Of a DNA stretch of 64,000 bases, positions 60,378-64,000 are shown piece by piece (position 1 is the stretch's first letter; each line of letters begins with the position of its first letter). The stretch comes from DATKUC01 sp964553615 (GTDB lineage Bacteria > Spirochaetota > Spirochaetia > DSM-27196 > DATKUC01): positions 62,001 to 126,000 of the forward strand of contig CAZKMA010000001.1 of the NCBI GenBank assembly GCA_964553615.1. The letters run 5' to 3'. The position numbers and the translations under genes were made by a program. The notes beneath the pieces are model-generated. The model saw only the letters and a program-made list of their open reading frames with translations, searched no databases and was not told the origin of the DNA.

Positions 60378-62090
60378 TTACCGTACCTTCGGCACCAGCG
60401 CAACGAGCTCGCCTGCGTTGACCCCGGCCGCGGCATGAACGGCATCCTGGACGCTCCGGGCCATCGATACAAACATGTCCGGATGCGCTTTCACGTATTC
60501 GCCCAGGGCAGCGTTCTTGAAGTCCAAGTCCTTCGACAACGACGCGAGCACTCTGCCGCGATAGTATTTTTTTACTTCGTCGACGCGTTGCTGCATGAGG
60601 TATGCCTGGAACTCGTTGATGACCAGATAGTCATCTTTGGCGTTGTATTCGCGACGTCCCAGGAAGATCCGAAAAAACTTCTGTTGCTGGGCGGGAAGCG
60701 CGTTCCATATCCTGTGGACTGCATCACGGTAGCCGGGATGCGTGAAATAGATGCCGTGGTAGCCTTCATGGGTCAGCAGAATGTAGCGCAACCAGTAGGG
60801 GTCATTCTGTGAAAAACCGATGATTGCACCCTTTCCAGCTGCGAATCCGTCCGCCGTGCGGACAATGATGCCATTTGCGACAAGGATGTCCTGAAGCGAG
60901 ATTTCTTCGGGATTCAACGGGAAATGCTGACTCTGCGCCATCGTGAAGAATGCCGCGAGGTCTTTCGGCCGGTAGTCGTGGGCGTTCCAGCCGTGGAGCG
61001 GGGATATTACGTAGTTTGGCCAGAGTTTTCCCGCATAGCCCGCCTTCTCGACGAAGTATGCGAGTCGCTTGAGATATTTCGATTGAACAGCGAGGGTTCG
61101 AAAGTCAAACACAAGAACCGACGGAGCGAGGCTCCACGAGAAAACCTCGTAGTCTTTCTGTCTCCAATGATCGGGGGAGTAGGTCAGGATGGTTCCGAAG
61201 TTCGCGGGAACGGGGCTCGATCCTCCGCCGAATGGTCTGGCTTCTACCGACTCGACACTGAATCCGGAAGCCGCCGAGACGAGAGTGATCTGTTCCGGAT
61301 TTATTCCGACGCTTGCAGTGTAAAAATAGAGTGTGTGATTGCCGTCCTGCGGATAGAGGGAGAACTGGCGCGTGTTCGTCCCATCTCCCACCGTTATGTG
61401 TATGTCCGCTCCCGAGCCCGAATAGGAGTATTTCAGCGCGAGCTGTGCCTGACCGGTTCCAAGGCCCTTGAGCAGCTTCGCGAAAGAGAGCTCATAGGTC
61501 GTCTGTGAACCGTCCAGGCTTTCCTTTAGTCCTACGCCGTCCCTGATGAGCAGGTTGCCGGTACCGAGGCGGACGCCGGGATAGTCCGGTACGAGTGCAG
61601 CAGCATGCACGTGGACCGTAGCGTTCTGATCCGTACTGGTAATGCGGAACTTGTTGACGTCGGTGCCGTCCGGAAGTGGCAGCAGAAAGGTGACCGGTTC
61701 GGGTTTGCTGAGAACCGGAAGGATTGCGGTCATCTCACGGCTCTGCTTGGTCTGCGGATCCGTGAGGAAGACGTGAAGGGCGATGGCTGACCCCTGTGCC
61801 GTGTAGGTCAGGGAAAAGCTCTTTGTCCGGTTGGCAACGGCCACCGGCTGTTTCAAGCCGAATAGCGCGGTTCGTAGCCCATCAGTCGTGCCAGGCAGGA
61901 ACTCGCCCTGCGCTCCTTTCGGAACACGCGAATCTGCGTTGAGCGCAACCATCCGGCCGCCTGCTTCGAATGTAAAATCCTGCACAGGATGCGCGCACCC
62001 GAGCACCGTAGCAGAAACCAGAATCGCCGTGAGGAGAAGGCGAAAAAACACGCGGTAGCGTTTACTATGAAGACTGTCTGTACGTGTCAC
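60378..62090 (-). CDS. Putative lipoprotein with HExxH metallopeptidase-like domain
   Basis: About 570 residues from GTG 62090. The lipobox TVLGC follows a strong hydrophobic stretch. The N-terminal 300 residues are two beta-rich domains. The C-terminal 250 hold LLTHEGYHGIYF (HExxH) and NEFQAYLMQ about 70 residues later, the pattern of a gluzincin zinc peptidase. No known family was recognised. The start is uncertain: GTG 62051 would also keep the signal peptide. It is divergent from the L,D-transpeptidase gene. Confidence 0.7.
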   Translation of the reverse strand: MTRTDSLHSKRYRVFFRLLLTAILVSATVLGCAHPVQDFTFEAGGRMVALNADSRVPKGAQGEFLPGTTDGLRTALFGLKQPVAVANRTKSFSLTYTAQGSAIALHVFLTDPQTKQSREMTAILPVLSKPEPVTFLLPLPDGTDVNKFRITSTDQNATVHVHAAALVPDYPGVRLGTGNLLIRDGVGLKESLDGSQTTYELSFAKLLKGLGTGQAQLALKYSYSGSGADIHITVGDGTNTRQFSLYPQDGNHTLYFYTASVGINPEQITLVSAASGFSVESVEARPFGGGSSPVPANFGTILTYSPDHWRQKDYEVFSWSLAPSVLVFDFRTLAVQSKYLKRLAYFVEKAGYAGKLWPNYVISPLHGWNAHDYRPKDLAAFFTMAQSQHFPLNPEEISLQDILVANGIIVRTADGFAAGKGAIIGFSQNDPYWLRYILLTHEGYHGIYFTHPGYRDAVHRIWNALPAQQQKFFRIFLGRREYNAKDDYLVINEFQAYLMQQRVDEVKKYYRGRVLASLSKDLDFKNAALGEYVKAHPDMFVSMARSVQDAVHAAAGVNAGELVALVPKVR

Positions 62091-62258
62091 GCACGCGATG
62101 GTATCACAACCGGCACACCCGGCGTAAGGCCCCGAACGTGCAAGAATGAAGGGTGTGTTGCACTGCAACCGCTCTGCCCGGCAATATATTTGAAGAGAGG
62201 TCAGTTGAGTAATCTGCAGGGGCCTGGGACTCGTACTATTCCGGGAGAAGGAGTTTCA

Positions 62259-62801
62259 ATGTTCGGCATTGTGTTATCGCGGATACGCGTTGGAGCGGCT
62301 GCACTGGTGTTCATTCTTCTTTCTGCGGCAGCTGCGGCAGCCGCGCCGGCGGGTCATGTCGACTGGTTGAAACCCTCAGACGGCCCCTATCCGGTCCTGC
62401 ATCCGGGCGATCCGATCTCCATCCATGTTTCGATCTCCCGCCAGCGGGTGTATATCATGCGCGGCAAGCGGGTGATATACACCATGACCGCGTCCACCGG
62501 ACTGGAAAATCCGAAGGACGACGCGACACCGCAGGGCGTGTTCTATATCCAGCGCGAGCGCGGGCTTTCATTCTATGCACCATCCGAACACGAAGGCGCG
62601 CGCTACTGGGTGTCGTGGCTTCATCACGGCGAATACCTGTTTCATTCAGTGCCAGTGAATCGAAACGGGGAAATTATCCGGAGCGAGGCTGAAAAGCTCG
62701 GTCGCGAGGCATCGCATGGCTGCGTTCGGCTTACGGTTCCCGATGCACGCTGGTTTTACCGTCATATTCCCTATCACACCAAGGTGGTTATCGGGCAATA
62801 G
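62259..62801 (+). CDS. L,D-transpeptidase (YkuD family)
   Basis: 180 residues. The signal peptide MFGIVLSRIRVGAAALVFIL ends in an Ala run. The YkuD catalytic motif is complete: EYLFHSVPV and ASHGCVRLTVPDA with the active Cys. It makes 3-3 peptidoglycan cross-links or attaches lipoproteins to the wall in the periplasm. GAAGGAG precedes ATG 62259. Confidence 0.93.
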   Translation: MFGIVLSRIRVGAAALVFILLSAAAAAAAPAGHVDWLKPSDGPYPVLHPGDPISIHVSISRQRVYIMRGKRVIYTMTASTGLENPKDDATPQGVFYIQRERGLSFYAPSEHEGARYWVSWLHHGEYLFHSVPVNRNGEIIRSEAEKLGREASHGCVRLTVPDARWFYRHIPYHTKVVIGQ

Positions 62802-62829
62802 GCTCGGTTGATCCCTTCGAATCAACTGC

Positions 62830-63783
62830 TCACTGCCGCGGAAGAACTGTGGCGGGGTCGGTGAGCACTCCGCTGTCAAAGTACATGTAATTTATCGGGC
62901 CTCCGGCTTTCCCGACTACCTGCCCTGCGCGCGCCACCGACCCGGTGGACTCGGTCACCGCCGCCAGTCCTGAAAGGAGAATTGTCTGCTCTGTGTGCCG
63001 GTTTGTGATCTGGATACGAAGGCCAAGCACGGTGTCTTTGAACACGCGTACTTCGCCGGTCATCGGGGCTACAACGTTCTCGGACCCGCCGGTCTTTTCA
63101 GACGCAGGCGAGAGTTCGATTGATGCAAGGTCACGATTCACCGACTGTGAGCTCTTGAAGGATCGTATGATTGAGTAGCCGCGGCCCAATGGGGCAATGT
63201 GAGGCGTGTCGGCCGGATACGGCGAGAAGGACAACTGTCTGTATCCGAATCCGAACTCCTCTTTTATCCACTCGGCTGCATTCACGTCGTTTTTCCAGTA
63301 CATGCCGTTGTGCCAGCGGGACGCAATGGAGAAGTGCAAATGAGGTTCGAGGTACTGCGCCCACCTGCCGGTGCGTCCTACTGTTCCGAGCGTCTCCCCG
63401 GCATATACCCGCACTGCGGTGGTAATCCATGTGTCGTGCAGATGGGCATAGTAGTACTGTCGACCGTCATCTCCCCGCAGGATCAGCGCCGTACCGCCAA
63501 GCTGGTTGTCGGCCGGAAACGCGGTTCCCGATATCACCGCAACCACATGGTACTGACTGAACGCGGCGCGGAGTGGCGAACTCGAGGCGAGTTCAGGCGC
63601 TATTCCGATGTCTACTGCATTTCCTCCGTCCCAGTGGATATGGGTCCAGCTCATGATAGAAACGTTGCCCGAGACCGGGAACGCGTACTTCCGGTTGTGG
63701 GAAAAGTGCACTGCTGCGCCCGCGCTTGCATGTGCGAGGGTAGCCAGGGTGAAGAACAGCACGGGCATCAGGCGTAGGTTCAT
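62830..63783 (-). CDS. Secreted M23 family metallopeptidase
   Basis: 317 residues from ATG 63783. Signal peptide MNLRLMPVLFFTLATLAHA. The M23 domain has IHWDGGNAVDIGI (in place of the classical HxGxD), YYYAHLHD and LEPHLHFSI. The first His ligand position is WDGGNAVD, so activity may be reduced. A second, unassigned beta domain of about 100 residues follows. Convergent with the L,D-transpeptidase, pointing to a cell-wall remodelling pair. Confidence 0.82.
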   Translation of the reverse strand: MNLRLMPVLFFTLATLAHASAGAAVHFSHNRKYAFPVSGNVSIMSWTHIHWDGGNAVDIGIAPELASSSPLRAAFSQYHVVAVISGTAFPADNQLGGTALILRGDDGRQYYYAHLHDTWITTAVRVYAGETLGTVGRTGRWAQYLEPHLHFSIASRWHNGMYWKNDVNAAEWIKEEFGFGYRQLSFSPYPADTPHIAPLGRGYSIIRSFKSSQSVNRDLASIELSPASEKTGGSENVVAPMTGEVRVFKDTVLGLRIQITNRHTEQTILLSGLAAVTESTGSVARAGQVVGKAGGPINYMYFDSGVLTDPATVLPRQ

Positions 63784-63865
63784 ACATAGATTTTCGTTCG
63801 GGAACCGGCGATACTTGACCCGGTTCATGCGAGGAGTCCGGCGGTATCGCCGACCCCGAACCGGT

Positions 63866-64000
63866 TCACCCGTGATGCACCGCGGCGCCATCGAGAAATA
63901 TGGACACAATCTGTTGAACAAGCGTTGTCAGGGAGCCTTCCGGGTCTTTGCCGTTCCCGTAGAAGAACGGGTACATCATTCCGAGCAGGACCCATGTACC
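63866..64000 (-). CDS. C-terminal end of a gene cut by the window edge, possibly TetR-like
   Basis: 44 residues up to a TGA at 63866-63868; the frame runs off the end of the window. It ends LTTLVQQIVSIFLDGAAVHHG. The helix and FFYGNG turn resemble TetR regulator C-termini, but the DNA-binding part is outside the window, so the family is a guess. Confidence 0.5.
   Translation of the reverse strand, partial: GTWVLLGMMYPFFYGNGKDPEGSLTTLVQQIVSIFLDGAAVHHG

Noticed and set aside
63784..63865. AACCGG/GAACCGGTTC inverted repeats before the M23 gene
   Set aside because: Imperfect, no T tract, no clear operator spacing; nothing decisive.
1..64000. CRISPR arrays, insertion sequences, prophage or plasmid genes
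   Set aside because: No direct-repeat arrays beyond the 18-bp triplet, no transposase or integrase motif and no terminal inverted repeats were seen.

Overview
The window reads as chromosomal DNA of a free-living or loosely host-associated spirochaete with a moderately GC-rich genome. The strongest evidence is the flagellar set. There are two FlaB core flagellins, two Sec-exported FlaA sheath proteins that only spirochaetes make, a very long FliD, FlgN-FlgK-FlgL-FliW-CsrA in one operon, a Maf-type flagellin glycosyltransferase, and c-di-GMP receptors of PilZ/PlzA type. The 2-oxoacid:ferredoxin oxidoreductase (KorDABC), glycogen synthesis genes and many putative lipoproteins with loose lipoboxes fit the same group. 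No insertion sequence, prophage, CRISPR array or rRNA was seen. One tRNA gene (Leu, UAA) is present. Gene density is very high, with many 1-20 bp overlaps.

Layout. 1-8.1 kb: Maf glycosyltransferase, a penicillin-binding transpeptidase, a LysM/M23 hydrolase and SecA. 8.1-12.4 kb: an operon of a putative lipoprotein, NnrE/NnrD metabolite repair, two small membrane proteins and MutT. 12.4-18.9 kb: glgC and glgA flank a helicase/exonuclease pair resembling MrfA-MrfB. 18.9-21.5 kb: an acetyltransferase and a GH3 beta-N-acetylhexosaminidase. 21.7-26 kb: flgN-flgK-flgL-fliW-csrA. 26-36.6 kb, reverse strand: plzA-like, TPR, flaB, flaB, flaG, fliD, unknown, pilZ, unknown, tsaE, tsaB. 36.6-41.6 kb: a PfkB kinase, zapA, a coiled-coil protein, rplT-rpmI-infC and metX-metW. 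41.7-46.1 kb: a membrane protein, a putative lipoprotein, flaA-flaA and a cNMP-binding histidine kinase. 46.1-50 kb: korDABC, tatD and tRNA-Leu. 50-53.7 kb: a diguanylate cyclase and an HtrA-like lipoprotein. 53.9-59.8 kb: an accessory metal/redox block (mini-thioredoxin, ArsP/YraQ permease, TehA-like channel, YHS protein, winged-helix membrane protein, MFS, CsoR, DUF2202). 59.9-64 kb: a cysteine-cluster protein, a HExxH lipoprotein, an L,D-transpeptidase, an M23 protein and the end of a truncated gene.

How the genes work together. Flagellar assembly dominates: hook-filament junction, filament core, sheath and cap proteins, the FliW-CsrA system that in other bacteria tunes flagellin translation, glycosylation, and a c-di-GMP maker with two candidate receptors. 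Three promoter-like sequences with an identical GCCGATAG -10 box, near flaB and flaA, suggest a lineage-specific sigma-28 motif. Many operon-head genes have promoters whose -10 box lies only 5-12 bp before the start codon and lack a Shine-Dalgarno sequence, whereas internal genes have strong ones; this points to frequent leaderless or very short-leader mRNAs. Several genes (fliD, tsaE, a diguanylate cyclase) appear to start at non-standard codons. A CsoR-type regulator has a perfect inverted-repeat operator over its own promoter and a matching copy 1.4 kb away, before a YHS/winged-helix pair, suggesting an undescribed small copper-responsive operon.
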